A stretch of DNA of 63,389 nt from Steroidobacter sp. (GCA_025929585.1 JAICPY010000012.1:1-63389); one strand, 5' to 3'. Shown: positions 17,380 through 27,170, counted from the first letter of the stretch. Notes: generated by a model not told the origin, from the letters alone. A program made the numbers and translations.

Positions 17380-20300
17380 ACTGCACGCGCGGAGGCGTCC
17401 TTCGCATCAGAGGCACCGACACGTTCTACGTTGGGATTGTCCCACGGCCCTGTGATCCGGTAATACCCTCGAGTCATGCCTTTCAAAGGTTCTTTGAAAA
17501 CCTGCGAGAACAGGAGCAACGCCGCGCCGACAGCGGGTCCGCCAGCGAGCGCACCGGCTACGGGAAGCGATGCGCCAAGATTGCCGGTCACGACTGCAGT
17601 TTGGTCGTAATCCCGAGCCCCAAACCCGGTGCGACCCGCAATTCCGATCTCAGCCGCGGGACCGCGCAACAGCAGGTTGTCGGTGTAGGCATTTCCATCT
17701 CGAAGCGCGAAGTCGCCGTGAATGGTATCGAACGCGAGGCCCTTGTCGGTCAGATCGCTGAAGTCCAGCGCGAGCCGCCGTGGAAGCGCGGCAACGCTGA
17801 ACAATCCGAGCACGCGGCCCGCGCCCGGTTGCAGATTCACGATCTGCCCACTCTCAGCACGCACCGATAGACGACCGGAAGCCGTCTCGAGAATGTTGTC
17901 ATCGAAGCCACCGGGCCAATTCAAATCAGCACGAATCTCCCCATGTTTCGCCTCGAGAAAGGGGGTGTAGTCGAGTGCTTCCAAGGTCGCCGCAACGTCG
18001 CTGCTCGTGACACTCGCAGTCAAAGAGGAACGCGCGCCTTGGGCACCATGCAGCCATTGACCTCGACCCTCAGCCTTCGAGGATTCCCCCGCGATCTGGA
18101 TTTGCTGGAACTGCAGCCCCGCGGGTATTCGGGTCGCGGACACATCCACCGCACCCACCGAGCGATCGCCGATACGCAGGTCCATAAAATGCAAGTCCAA
18201 GGACGGAAGGCTGCGTGGATCTGTCTTCGAGGATGCTTTGCGTGCACCTTCGCGCTTCACTTTGTTGAGGACCAGATGCTCCATCGCCGCGCGAAGTGGA
18301 GTCGATCCGGTGAACGGCTCAGGAATCAAAACTTGTCCCGCCGCTTCTGGTCCGCTGACGTCCACGCGCCAGCCCGAAGGGCTTGCCTGCAGAATCCCCC
18401 TGACATCCGTCCAACCATAACCGAATAGTTCGAACGTACCGATGCGCACGTTTGCAGCCTGCAAATACCGGCTCAAAGGCTTGCCCGATCCGGAGCCCTT
18501 CAGCGCAAGCCAATCATCGAGAACGAAGCGATCCAATTTGCCTTCGAATCGCAAGCCACGATGCGAAGGAAGCGATGCGGCCATTGCATCGGCCCGCACT
18601 CCCCCTCGATCCATCTGCCACTCGCCGAGTACGCGCTTGAAATTGATCAACGCACGCACATCGCCGAGCGAGGCGCGCGCGAGCAGCCGATCAGATCTTT
18701 CCAGCGTCGCCTCGATCTCCAATGTGCGTGGCTCTCCAGGTTGTTTACCCAAGGGTTCCGGCAAAGCCACAGACATGTCGAAAAGATCAGCGGTCAAACG
18801 CGCGCTGCGAGGGCGCGCTGCATTCTCTTTCGCGTACAGCGGCGCCGTCATCTCCCAATTGGTCGCGCCACTCATCTGAATCGTAGCGGGCAATCCGACC
18901 AATGACTGGAATCGAGCCGCGTCCGTGCGCCCGTTAGCCATCAAGAGAGCGGATGTCCGACTCTCGGAACGCACGGCTACATTCAACGGGCCGGACAACC
19001 ATCGACCCTTTAGGTCGGCGGCGGCGATCAAAGTGTTCCGTATCTTGAAGGTTCCTTGCAGCGCTCGTATCGGCGCGTCCACATCCTGATGGGAAACGGT
19101 GGCATTCGCGATGTGAGCCGTAACCGTTACGTCGCGCTCTTCCATTCGCTTGATCGGCAGGAACAGTTTCACATCAGCCATCAATCCGCCGTCACCTTCG
19201 ATGCGCGCGAATTGCGGCCCCAACGCGGGACCCAACGGACTTTCTTTCAGAAACTGCAGCGCATTGTGCAAGTCCCCGGAGGTTCTCGCGGAAAGTCGCA
19301 ACTCGCTTTCTTTGAAATCAGCAATTTCGGCCACCGCATTCTGCGTGACCAAGCCGCCTAGTTGCATCGCGCTCGCGCGCGCGATCATGCTTTGATTCTT
19401 GAATGTGACCTCAGCTGCAATATTCGTCGCCGGAATCCATTCTCTATGGAAGGTGAGCGTCGCGTCTTCGACCACGGCCTTCGCGCTAAACGTGCCTTCA
19501 CCGTCGCGGAACGGAAATGCTCTGGTCGGACCCTCGATATCGAACTGCGCGGTTCGAATGAGCCCACCGCCGAATGCATGATCGAACCAGTCCAACGTTT
19601 TCGAGCTGAGCTTGTGACCCGGAGTGTATTTACCGGTGGCCGAAACATTCAGGTTCTCGCCCGTAGCACTCAACCGCAGCCAGGGTGAGCTGCCATCGCG
19701 CGGAATCCTAGCTTCCAGGCTTGCCTTAGCATTGCCATCGGCAGTGCTCACGCGCAGCTCATCGCTACGCATGACAGTCACGTCGTCCGCAACCTCCCAT
19801 TGCAGGATGCCTTCGGCTGACTTCGCAACGAGCACATTGCGAAACATTCGCGGAAGTTCGAATTCCACCTCGTCCGAGGCAAGCTGCATTTCACCGCCCG
19901 CGTGATCGGCACGAAACGATCCACTGATGCCTCGCAGGCCAGGCGCCCTGTCGACCGGCGCGAATCCGAGATCGTCCACGTCTGCGTTGGCCGAATAAGT
20001 GAGCGGTGCATCAGCTGGTTTGTCGATCTCCGCGGTCAGCGAGCGAATCGTCCCACTTGCGCGGAGTGCGCGCAGCCGCGCGAGATTCTCGCTCTCGGGC
20101 ATATAGGCAAGTAGCGGCCACAGGTTTTGCAGCACAACCCGGTCTGCTTTGATGTGAGCCTGTCCACCTTCGGGAGTGTGTGTCCAATCGACTGCTATGT
20201 TCTCGGAGCGCCAAGGAGCATTGGCTCGCGAGATATCCAAGTCGGACACTGCGACGTGCCAGGTATCTTCTCTGCGGTTCGCACGCGCCAGGAACGCGAC

Positions 20301-21368
20301 TCGTTCGTAACTGACCATCTCGGGTGTCTGAGGTGGAACAGGCGCAGGGGGCTCGGGCGCTGCTTGATCGACTACCGCGGCGGTGCTTGCCTGCGCATCC
20401 GGATCGTTGACCGGCATCGGTTCGGCAATTGGCAGCGGAATCGACCACAGCGGCAACTCAGTGGAGAGCCTTCTAAAATCCACATTGGCTGAGAACTGAG
20501 TGAGCCTCGGTCCGCGCACTGTGCCGCTTAACTGCAGCGATCCACGACCGATCTCCGGCGCAGGCCATTCATCCGGAAACACATCGGCCCAACCCGCGAG
20601 ATCCAATTGCTCACCTGCCACGGTGAAGGTGGACACGACGGCGTCGGGATTCTGCAAACCGCCCTCTATCTTGGCAGAGAACCTTAGTCCTTCACCCAGA
20701 CCTTGCGGCAGAGACGCCTCGCCGCTCAACTGCAAAGCCTGAGTGTCGCGCGTCAAATCGAAACTGACACCCGACATCGACCAAGGTCCGCGGCCGGTGA
20801 ACTCATCGCGAAAAGTCACCACCGCGTTGTCTACTTCGAAGCGGCCGGTTGGAAGGTGCTCGACTGCGATCGGCTGGTCACTAGCGCGCTGTTCCAACGC
20901 GCTCTGCCCGAGTAGTCGAATGCGTCCCTGACGCGTGCGCAGCAAACTGATCTGAGGAGAGCTCAGCGTGAATCTGCCCGCGCTCAGTTGACCGTTACGC
21001 AAGGAGCTCCACAGATCGAATCCGACGCTGCCTCGCTTTGAGGTCGCGAGAACCTGCAAGCGATCCGGCGTGCGCACCACAGCATCGTGAAACACTAGCT
21101 CCGGACCGTATAAACGCAGGCGCGCGCTCAGTTCGCGAAACTCAACCACTAAGCCGGTGCGATCGCCTAACCAGTCTTGCACCTGAACGCGGTATTCCGG
21201 GACTCGGCCGACGACGATGCCAAACAATCCGAACAGCACTCCGATCAACAGCAACAGCGTGCCGATGCCTATCAGCATCCACTCCGCGACGCGGCGCCAT
21301 CGGCTGCGCCTCGCCTTCGCGGGTTCGTATTGATTGGGAGAGGAAACCACTTCGTTATCGCGTATCAA
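17370..21368 (-). CDS. yhdP: YhdP-family AsmA-like protein
   Basis: Very long (1332 residues) inner-membrane-anchored periplasmic protein. In E. coli YhdP, with TamB and YdbH, supports phospholipid transport to the outer membrane. A basic cytosolic start is followed by one membrane helix (about residues 30-55), then a long beta-rich bridge-like body. The C-terminal part (GRLSVRAESGQIVNLQPGAGRVLGLFSVAALPRRL and the following FAIRDGNAYTDNLLLRGP-like stretch) is the conserved AsmA-like end. The start codon is uncertain: the frame opens at a TTG at 21368, and a GTG lies six codons further in. It sits between rng and the nitrilase gene, the usual place. Confidence 0.94.
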   Translation of the reverse strand: MIRDNEVVSSPNQYEPAKARRSRWRRVAEWMLIGIGTLLLLIGVLFGLFGIVVGRVPEYRVQVQDWLGDRTGLVVEFRELSARLRLYGPELVFHDAVVRTPDRLQVLATSKRGSVGFDLWSSLRNGQLSAGRFTLSSPQISLLRTRQGRIRLLGQSALEQRASDQPIAVEHLPTGRFEVDNAVVTFRDEFTGRGPWSMSGVSFDLTRDTQALQLSGEASLPQGLGEGLRFSAKIEGGLQNPDAVVSTFTVAGEQLDLAGWADVFPDEWPAPEIGRGSLQLSGTVRGPRLTQFSANVDFRRLSTELPLWSIPLPIAEPMPVNDPDAQASTAAVVDQAAPEPPAPVPPQTPEMVSYERVAFLARANRREDTWHVAVSDLDISRANAPWRSENIAVDWTHTPEGGQAHIKADRVVLQNLWPLLAYMPESENLARLRALRASGTIRSLTAEIDKPADAPLTYSANADVDDLGFAPVDRAPGLRGISGSFRADHAGGEMQLASDEVEFELPRMFRNVLVAKSAEGILQWEVADDVTVMRSDELRVSTADGNAKASLEARIPRDGSSPWLRLSATGENLNVSATGKYTPGHKLSSKTLDWFDHAFGGGLIRTAQFDIEGPTRAFPFRDGEGTFSAKAVVEDATLTFHREWIPATNIAAEVTFKNQSMIARASAMQLGGLVTQNAVAEIADFKESELRLSARTSGDLHNALQFLKESPLGPALGPQFARIEGDGGLMADVKLFLPIKRMEERDVTVTAHIANATVSHQDVDAPIRALQGTFKIRNTLIAAADLKGRWLSGPLNVAVRSESRTSALLMANGRTDAARFQSLVGLPATIQMSGATNWEMTAPLYAKENAARPRSARLTADLFDMSVALPEPLGKQPGEPRTLEIEATLERSDRLLARASLGDVRALINFKRVLGEWQMDRGGVRADAMAASLPSHRGLRFEGKLDRFVLDDWLALKGSGSGKPLSRYLQAANVRIGTFELFGYGWTDVRGILQASPSGWRVDVSGPEAAGQVLIPEPFTGSTPLRAAMEHLVLNKVKREGARKASSKTDPRSLPSLDLHFMDLRIGDRSVGAVDVSATRIPAGLQFQQIQIAGESSKAEGRGQWLHGAQGARSSLTASVTSSDVAATLEALDYTPFLEAKHGEIRADLNWPGGFDDNILETASGRLSVRAESGQIVNLQPGAGRVLGLFSVAALPRRLALDFSDLTDKGLAFDTIHGDFALRDGNAYTDNLLLRGPAAEIGIAGRTGFGARDYDQTAVVTGNLGASLPVAGALAGGPAVGAALLLFSQVFKEPLKGMTRGYYRITGPWDNPNVERVGASDAKDASARAVAN

Positions 21369-21447
21369 GCATCAAACATGACGGTCACTTGCAGTACGTT
21401 CACACATCGGCCATTTCGGTTTCGCTATCGCCCTCATAACGGGAGCT

Positions 21448-22932
21448 TTACATCAATACGACGTCGTATTGATCCTGTTGATACAAGGCCTCGGTCTGCA
21501 GCCTGATCGGCTTTCCGGTATGTACCTCGAGCTCGGCAAGCGCAGCGGATTCCTCGTCCAGCAGCTTCTCGATGACGTCTTGATGTGCAAGCACCATCAG
21601 CTCTTGGAACTCGAATTGGCGCGATTGCCGCAGAATCTCTCGGAAGATCTCGTAGCACACGGTTTCGGTAGTCTTGACGAATCCGCGGCCTTCGCAAGTA
21701 GGACACGCACCGCACAGCATGTGTTCCAAACTTTCTCGCGTGCGCTTACGAGTCATCTCGACCAGCCCCAACGGGGATACCGAGGAAATGTGGTTCTTCG
21801 CGTGATCGCAAGCCAGCGCCTTCTCGAGCGCTTGCAGCACCTGTTTGCGATGTTCCTCCTCTTCCATGTCGATGAAATCGATGATGATGATTCCGCCGAG
21901 GTTACGCAGCCGCAACTGTCGAGCAATGGCCACGGCAGCCTCGAGATTGGTACGGAAGATGGTCTCCTCGAGCGTGCGATGGCCGACATACGCACCAGTA
22001 TTCACATCGATCGTCGTCATCGATTCAGTTTGATCCAGAATCAAGTAGCCGCCGGATTTGAGCGGTACTTTGCGGTCCAGCGATTTCTGAATCTCTTCTT
22101 CCACGGCGTACAAATCGAAGATCGGCCGCTCGCCGCCATATAGCTCGATGCGATCTGCCAAATCCGGCATGAAGGTGTGTGCGAAGTCCTTCATTCGTTG
22201 GAAGGTTTCGGCGTGATCGACATTGACTCGGTCGACGCCGCTGGAGACCACATCGCGCAGCACGCGCACCGGCAATGCAAGATCTTCGTGCACGAGATTG
22301 CCCGGTCGGGTGCTCGCCGCCTTCTGGCCAAGTACGGTCCAGAGCTTTTGCAAAAACATCATGTCGGCTCGTAACGCGTCAGCGGAGGCTCCCTCAGCCG
22401 CGGTGCGTACGATGTAACCACCAGGCTCTTCGGCACGCACGAACATTGCGGCGGCCTCACGCAGACGGTGACGCTCCCCCTCATCTTCGATGCGGGCGGA
22501 GATGCCGATGCCCTTACCTTTGGGCATATAGACCAAATACCTCGAAGGCAATGTAATGAACGTCGTCAGGCGCGCGCCTTTGGTTCCTAAAGGATCCTTG
22601 AGCACTTGCACGAGGATCTCACCGCCTTCGGTGACCAACGACTGAATATCGGCTGCACGGCCTTCATCGACCGGCTGATCGGGCTGACCATTTTCGCCGA
22701 CTGCAGGATGCACGATGTCGGAAGCATGCAAGAACGCCGTCCGCTCCAAACCGATATCCACGAACGCTGCTTGCATCCCTGGCAACACTCGACAGACCCG
22801 GCCTTTGTAGATATTGCTGATCAGACCACGGCGATTCGCGCGTTCTAGAAAGATCTCTTGTAGTGCGCCGTTCTCCACGAGTGCCGCTCGGACTTCGCGC
22901 GGGCTGACGTTCACCAGGATCTCGGCCGTCAT
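21448..22932 (-). CDS. rng: Ribonuclease G
   Basis: Single-strand endonuclease that matures the 5' end of 16S rRNA and takes part in mRNA decay. The 494-residue product has the N-terminal S1 domain (RRGLISNIYKGRVCRVLPGMQAAFVDIG), the catalytic acidic residues in TIDVNTGAYVG and IIIDFIDMEEEEHR, and the zinc-link CGACPTCEGRG near residue 410. It lacks the long RNase E C-terminal scaffold, so it is RNase G. Its ATG overlaps the maf stop by 4 bases. Confidence 0.97.
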   Translation of the reverse strand: MTAEILVNVSPREVRAALVENGALQEIFLERANRRGLISNIYKGRVCRVLPGMQAAFVDIGLERTAFLHASDIVHPAVGENGQPDQPVDEGRAADIQSLVTEGGEILVQVLKDPLGTKGARLTTFITLPSRYLVYMPKGKGIGISARIEDEGERHRLREAAAMFVRAEEPGGYIVRTAAEGASADALRADMMFLQKLWTVLGQKAASTRPGNLVHEDLALPVRVLRDVVSSGVDRVNVDHAETFQRMKDFAHTFMPDLADRIELYGGERPIFDLYAVEEEIQKSLDRKVPLKSGGYLILDQTESMTTIDVNTGAYVGHRTLEETIFRTNLEAAVAIARQLRLRNLGGIIIIDFIDMEEEEHRKQVLQALEKALACDHAKNHISSVSPLGLVEMTRKRTRESLEHMLCGACPTCEGRGFVKTTETVCYEIFREILRQSRQFEFQELMVLAHQDVIEKLLDEESAALAELEVHTGKPIRLQTEALYQQDQYDVVLM

Positions 22933-23549
22933 CGCGCAACCTGACTGTGCAGTTTCCAGCCGATAGTTCGGAGGAGCTCGCCGGTTTCAAACAGCGGTAG
23001 TCCCATGATTCCTGAAAAGCTGCCTGAGATACGCTCGATGAAAAGTGCTGCTAGGCCTTGTACGGCGTACCCGCCTGCCTTGTCTGCCGGCTCACCGGTG
23101 CGCCAGTAATCACGAATCTCCGCATCGGTAAGCGTGCGAAAGAGAACTTCGCTGACATTCAGCTTCGCGGGACACCCGTGCGCATGCTTCAGCGCGATAG
23201 CCGTGTACACGCGATGCGCTCGGCCCGAAAGGCGACGCAACATCCGTATCTCGTCGTTCTCATCCGTGGGCTTGCCCAAAATTTCATCATCCACGGCTAC
23301 TGAGGTGTCTGCGGCAAGAACCGGCAAGCGCTGCTGCGGGGCTAGACGCTCCCAGAGTGTTGCCGCCTTTTCTGCGGCCAGGCGGCAGACGTAAGCGTCG
23401 GGGGATTCACCGGGTCTCACCCCTTCATCGATGTCCACCGGCTGAACCGCGTGAGCGACGCCCACCTGGGACAGCAGAGCGCTGCGGCGGGGGGATGCGG
23501 AAGCTAGGTAGATCAACGGCTTGGAGGAACTTTGCATGGCGCGAAGCAT
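22929..23549 (-). CDS. maf: Maf-family nucleotide pyrophosphatase (YhdE type)
   Basis: House-cleaning nucleoside triphosphate pyrophosphatase; the YhdE branch acts on dTTP, UTP and modified forms. Motifs are IYLASASPRRSALLSQVG at the N-terminus, a central LAADTSVAVDDEILGKP and GYAVQGLAALFIERISGSFSGIMGLPLFET. The start at 23549 is preferred because GGGGG lies 6 bases upstream; a second Met 4 codons later is possible. First gene of the maf-rng-yhdP-nit-tldD operon. Confidence 0.95.
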   Translation of the reverse strand: MLRAMQSSSKPLIYLASASPRRSALLSQVGVAHAVQPVDIDEGVRPGESPDAYVCRLAAEKAATLWERLAPQQRLPVLAADTSVAVDDEILGKPTDENDEIRMLRRLSGRAHRVYTAIALKHAHGCPAKLNVSEVLFRTLTDAEIRDYWRTGEPADKAGGYAVQGLAALFIERISGSFSGIMGLPLFETGELLRTIGWKLHSQVAR

Positions 23550-23637
23550 ACAGGCCCCCGCGCCATGAATGAATTGTCCGGTTTGGCGAAATCAGGAGGA
23601 AATAGGCACCCGAACTCCGATGGCGCTTTGTTTCGGG

Positions 23638-23668
23638 GTCGACGGTTGACTGTTGGCGTTTGACGGTC
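23638..23668. repeat. Half element, GTTGACG family
   Basis: Three GTTGACG/GTTGGCG-like words in a row (GACGGTTGACTGTTGGCG at 23641-23658, then TTTGACGGTC), without a complementary arm nearby. It lies in the spacer upstream of maf and is followed by ATTCTGGCTGCCG at 23680, which resembles the right-hand core of full elements. Confidence 0.55.
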
Positions 23669-23732
23669 GCAGAAGACGCGTATTCTGGCTGCCGAGCGCT
23701 TAACTCGGCCTGAACTGCGCCTGTGCAAGCCT

Positions 23733-24182
23733 TTAGACAATCAAAGGCGCCCCGGCTCGCTGCTCCAAGGCACGCGCGGCGCTCACCCACTTCAGCGCTG
23801 CTTGTCCGTCCTCGAAGAGCTGCATGCGGATACGTTCGGCCACCGGTTCGCTGATCACGATCAATACGCGCGCTGCCGCGACGAGCGTCCCTGGGCTTAC
23901 GACCGCTGCCCACCGGCAGGGTTGCGGACATTGTTCGGCCGCTGCCAGCCGCGCCACATAATCGCGCAGACGCTGGATCTCGGAATAGTCCCAGTCACCA
24001 TACGCTTCACGAAGATCCGCGATCGCGCCCATATCGGCTCGATGATGCGGATCGGCCGCGATACGTGCCATCAGCTTGATCAGCCCCTCGGCGCGTAACT
24101 CGCCAAAGACCTGCAACCGCACTAGCCTGTCGCTAGTGTCGATCGAATACTTCGACTCCACGATTGATCGCCCCCCCGGCAT
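23733..24182 (-). CDS. Conserved-looking cytosolic protein, possibly SpoIIAA/STAS-like
   Basis: About 149 residues from the ATG at 24182; a TTG at 24212 would add ten. The pattern of short strands and helices (SKYSIDTSDRLVRLQVFGEL, then MGAIADLREAYGDWDYSEIQRLRDYV, then AARVLIVISEPVAERIRMQLFEDGQAALKWV) fits the alpha/beta SpoIIAA-like fold of small regulatory proteins. No catalytic motif or membrane segment is visible. It is divergent from the Ser/Thr kinase at 24464 with a 280-bp shared upstream region, so a link to kinase signalling is possible but unproven. Fold assignment is a guess from pattern only. Confidence 0.55.
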   Translation of the reverse strand: MPGGRSIVESKYSIDTSDRLVRLQVFGELRAEGLIKLMARIAADPHHRADMGAIADLREAYGDWDYSEIQRLRDYVARLAAAEQCPQPCRWAAVVSPGTLVAAARVLIVISEPVAERIRMQLFEDGQAALKWVSAARALEQRAGAPLIV

Positions 24183-24463
24183 CACGCCGCCGAATGTCAC
24201 GAAGCACTGCAAATCTGTGCTGCGATTGACACTTGCTTGGCGTTGACCTGCGTATCATAGCTAACTTGCAGCAAAGAATTGCTGCTCGCGATACATGATC
24301 CAATGATGTCGGCATATTCGTGACATAGTCCATGCAATCGGATCGCTTGGCGGATTAACTTTCGTCAGCGAATGGATCAAAGCCGATCGGAATCCACCGA
24401 TCACCGATGACGGCACCCAAAAGTCCTAGGGACTAGGCTCAAGCACTGAAGCGTCTGAAGACG

Positions 24464-25315
24464 ATGCGCGGCGACGAAAAAAGAACCACAAGCGGATTGA
24501 CCCGCCGGCCATCGCCCTTCCCGGCGATCGAGGGCTATCGATTCCTTCACACCATCGCGCGATCGCCGAAGTCGGAGATTCACGTCGCGCAATCGTTGGA
24601 GTTGGGTCACAACGTCGCCGTGAAGGTGCTGCGTACCGGTCCGCTATCCACCGCCGATGCGGGAGAAGAAGAGCGGTTCGAACGAGAGCGCGAGTTACTG
24701 ATGCGAATCAAACATCCTTCGATCGTAGATGTGTACGACTGGGGACATGGTGAGGACTTCCGCTACATCGTCACCGAATACTTTCCGAGCGGCAGTTTGG
24801 AACTGCGGATTCGAAACTTGATGACGGTGAGGGATAGCGTAGATATTTTCGTGCAGATCGCCGGCGCGCTCGTCGTCGTTCACACCGCCGGTCTATGCCA
24901 TCGCGATTTGAAACCCGCGAACGTAATGATGCGTCCGGATGGACGTATCGTGTTGATCGACTTCGGACTAGCCAAGCGCGTGGACGGCGCTACTCATCTG
25001 ACGATGGCAGGAGAAGTCAGAGGCTCGCCTTACTACATCAGTCCTGAACAAGCCGAAGGTGCGCCCGTCGATCAACGCAGCGACTTATACAGTCTAGGCG
25101 TGATGTTCTACGAGATGCTCACCGGACAGCGACCCTTCCGTGGCAGCACAGTCATCGGCATCATTCAGTCTCATCGCAACGATCCGATTCCGATCCTTCC
25201 GAGTGAGCTCAGCCGTTTTCAACGGCTAGTCGATGGGCTGCTCGCGAAAGAGCCGAACGAACGTTTCCCAAGCGCTTCTTCTGCTCTGGCGGAACTAGCG
25301 AGGATGAAGGTTTGA
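24464..25315 (+). CDS. Hanks-type Ser/Thr protein kinase, soluble, without glycine-rich loop
   Basis: Eukaryotic-like kinase of 283 residues that is almost only kinase domain. It has ATP-anchoring Lys54 in VAVKVLR, catalytic HRDLKPANVMM with Asp148, DFG at 166-168, and substrate-loop GSPYYISPEQAEG with DQRSDLYSLGVMFYEMLTG following. The usual GxGxxG loop is replaced by ARSPKSEIHVAQ, with no glycine at all. No membrane helix and no sensor domain are present. GAAG lies upstream of the ATG. It converges on rlmH. The FHA-ATPase at 13229 is a possible phosphothreonine reader for it. Confidence 0.92.
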   Translation: MRGDEKRTTSGLTRRPSPFPAIEGYRFLHTIARSPKSEIHVAQSLELGHNVAVKVLRTGPLSTADAGEEERFERERELLMRIKHPSIVDVYDWGHGEDFRYIVTEYFPSGSLELRIRNLMTVRDSVDIFVQIAGALVVVHTAGLCHRDLKPANVMMRPDGRIVLIDFGLAKRVDGATHLTMAGEVRGSPYYISPEQAEGAPVDQRSDLYSLGVMFYEMLTGQRPFRGSTVIGIIQSHRNDPIPILPSELSRFQRLVDGLLAKEPNERFPSASSALAELARMKV

Positions 25316-25369
25316 ACGTCTGCTCCGCGTTTTTTTGCCTTTGCAGGCCGCAAGCGCAGTTCTGCAGGG

Positions 25370-25837
25370 CTACGCCCTGTGATACGGATGGCGCTTGATG
25401 ATCGACACGGCGCGGTAAAGCGTCTCTGCAACCAATACTCTCGCCAGCGCGTGCGGCAGAGTGAGCGCAGATAAAGACCAGCGGAAATGCGCCCGCGCGT
25501 CGACTTCTGGCGCGAGCCCATCAGGACCCCCGATACAAAACGCTACATCGCGGCCTTCTTGCGCACGCGCAGCCAAGAATTCTGCGAGCTGTTCGCTGGA
25601 GAGCATCTTGCCGGTCACCTGCAACGCTACCACATAGGCATTCGTAGGAAGTGCAGCCAGCATCTTGTCGCGTTCCTTGCCGAGCGCTTGTTTGATATCC
25701 GACCCGCTTCTTTGCGCGATTGGTATCTCTTTCAATTCCAGCCGGTACTCGCCTGTCAGGCGTCCGGCGTACTCTTCATACCCTTCGTTGATCCAGCTTG
25801 GAAGACGCGTACCGGCCGCGAGAAGAATCAGGCGCAT
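25370..25837 (-). CDS. rlmH: 23S rRNA pseudouridine-1915 N3-methyltransferase
   Basis: SPOUT methyltransferase acting on helix 69 of 23S rRNA in assembled ribosomes. The 155 residues are the standard length. The knotted SAM site is seen in FCIGGPDGL and LSALTLPHALARVLVAETLYRA, and the C-terminal HPYHRA carries the conserved Tyr-His-Arg. It is last in the holA-nadD-rsfS-rlmH series, 55 bp after rsfS. Confidence 0.98.
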   Translation of the reverse strand: MRLILLAAGTRLPSWINEGYEEYAGRLTGEYRLELKEIPIAQRSGSDIKQALGKERDKMLAALPTNAYVVALQVTGKMLSSEQLAEFLAARAQEGRDVAFCIGGPDGLAPEVDARAHFRWSLSALTLPHALARVLVAETLYRAVSIIKRHPYHRA

Positions 25838-25850
25838 GACGAATCGCTGC

Positions 25851-25885
25851 TCTGACCGTCAACTGTCACTCGTCAACGGTCAACG
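25851..25885. repeat. Half element, GTTGACG family
   Basis: The right half only of the GTTGACG element: TCTGACCGTC core followed by AACTGTCACTCGTCAACGG words. It fills most of the 55-bp rsfS-rlmH spacer. The left arm is missing; the rlmH start lies directly there. Confidence 0.55.
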
Positions 25886-25892
25886 CGGCCTT

Positions 25893-26402
25893 TCAACCTG
25901 ACGCCGCCACAGCTTCGCGTCTCGCGGCACTCACATCCCAGAGATTCTCGAGACGATAGAACTCGCGCACTCTGGGCAACATGATGTGCACGATGACGTC
26001 TTGAAGATCTACGAGCACCCATTCCCCATCTCGCTCGCCCTCGACGCCCATCGGACGGAAGCCCGCCTTCTTTGCGAACTCGACGACGCGATCGGCGATC
26101 GAGCGCACGTGTCGATCCGAGTTCCCGGTCGCAATGATCATGGTGTCGGTAATATCCGTCAGCTTGTGAACGTCCAAGACTTTGACGTTTACGGCCTTCA
26201 TGTCATCGAGGGCGTTCTCAACGACTTTCATCACCCCGCCAGCCGATTTGGAGCTGGCCTTGGGCGCCGCGATCACTTTCTTCGTCGCCTTCTTTGCAGC
26301 AGGGCGTGCGGTCTTTGCGACCTTGCGCACGCTCTTTTTCGCGGGTGTCGCTTTGGAGGACGAATTCGGACGTTTGGAAGTCTTTGCACGTTTGACGGGC
26401 AT
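25893..26402 (-). CDS. rsfS: Ribosomal silencing factor RsfS with long basic N-terminus
   Basis: Binds L14 and blocks joining of the ribosomal subunits when growth slows. The RsfS domain occupies about residues 60-165, with MKAVNVKVLDVHKLTDITDTMIIATGNSDRHVRSIAD and EGERDGEWVLVDLQDVIVHIMLP. Odd: about 55 extra N-terminal residues rich in Lys, Ala, Pro and Arg with repeated AKK/TKK units resemble H1-like or AlgP-type tails. Such a tail could add nucleic-acid binding. It follows nadD on the same strand with a 114-bp gap. Confidence 0.96.
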   Translation of the reverse strand: MPVKRAKTSKRPNSSSKATPAKKSVRKVAKTARPAAKKATKKVIAAPKASSKSAGGVMKVVENALDDMKAVNVKVLDVHKLTDITDTMIIATGNSDRHVRSIADRVVEFAKKAGFRPMGVEGERDGEWVLVDLQDVIVHIMLPRVREFYRLENLWDVSAARREAVAASG

Positions 26403-26516
26403 GCTTACCTCAGGTGGGGACGGCTTGCGTCAGAAGTTGAAGAAGGACGATCAAGAAGGAGTAACGAGGAGGCACTTTCTGCTAGAAATATCCGAGCGGG
26501 ATGCAGGGTTCCCATT

Positions 26517-27158
26517 TCACGATGAGCGTCGGTAGCAACCGGTTTGCTCGATGATGGCACGTACGGCATCGGGCATCAGATATCGCGGATCCCTTCCGGC
26601 AGCAATCATTTTGCGCAACTCCGTGGAGGAAATCTCCAATTGCGTAACCGCATGGATGTAAATGCAACCCGCACGCGATTCATGCAAATCGCCGATGCGC
26701 CCGGTGCCGCGATCCACCAGTAACTCGCCGAGAGGTCCCATGCTCGGTGCTCGCCACCCCGGGCGATGTGCGACAACCAAGTGCGCCAGTTCCAGCAATT
26801 CCCGCCATTGATGCCATTTCGGCAAGCCCAAAAATGCATCCATGCCGACGACCAAACACAGCGAGCGATCCGGGAAATCGGCTCGCAACGTGCGCATCGT
26901 GTCGACGGAATACGATAGTCCTTCACGGCGAATCTCGCGATCATCGACGGTGAATCCTGGCTGCCCCTGTGTGGCCGCCTGCACCATCGCGAGCCGCTCT
27001 TCCGGTTCTGCCACCGTTATTTCACGATGTGGCGGATTGCCGGCAGGCATGAACCGCATTTCGCTCAAGCGCAGCGCCTGCAGCAATTCGAACGCCGTAC
27101 GCAGGTGTCCGAAGTGAATAGGATCGAAGGTGCCGCCAAAAATGCCGATGGGGTTCAT
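26517..27158 (-). CDS. nadD: Nicotinate-nucleotide adenylyltransferase
   Basis: Converts nicotinate mononucleotide to deamido-NAD in NAD synthesis. The 213-residue product carries the nucleotidyltransferase signature GGTFDPIHFGHLRTA at residues 9-23 and the second ATP motif ISSTELRKMIAAG near the C-terminus. VVGMDAFLGLPKWHQW is also typical. It follows holA on the same strand after a 139-bp spacer that holds a GCGGACG run. Confidence 0.98.
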   Translation of the reverse strand: MNPIGIFGGTFDPIHFGHLRTAFELLQALRLSEMRFMPAGNPPHREITVAEPEERLAMVQAATQGQPGFTVDDREIRREGLSYSVDTMRTLRADFPDRSLCLVVGMDAFLGLPKWHQWRELLELAHLVVAHRPGWRAPSMGPLGELLVDRGTGRIGDLHESRAGCIYIHAVTQLEISSTELRKMIAAGRDPRYLMPDAVRAIIEQTGCYRRSS

Positions 27159-27170
27159 GAAGAGGGTGAG

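Noticed and set aside
24226-24258. TTGACA...TATCAT promoter for the Ser/Thr kinase
   Set aside because: The spacing of 21 bases is too long for a sigma-70 promoter; TTGACC nearer to TATCAT is too close.
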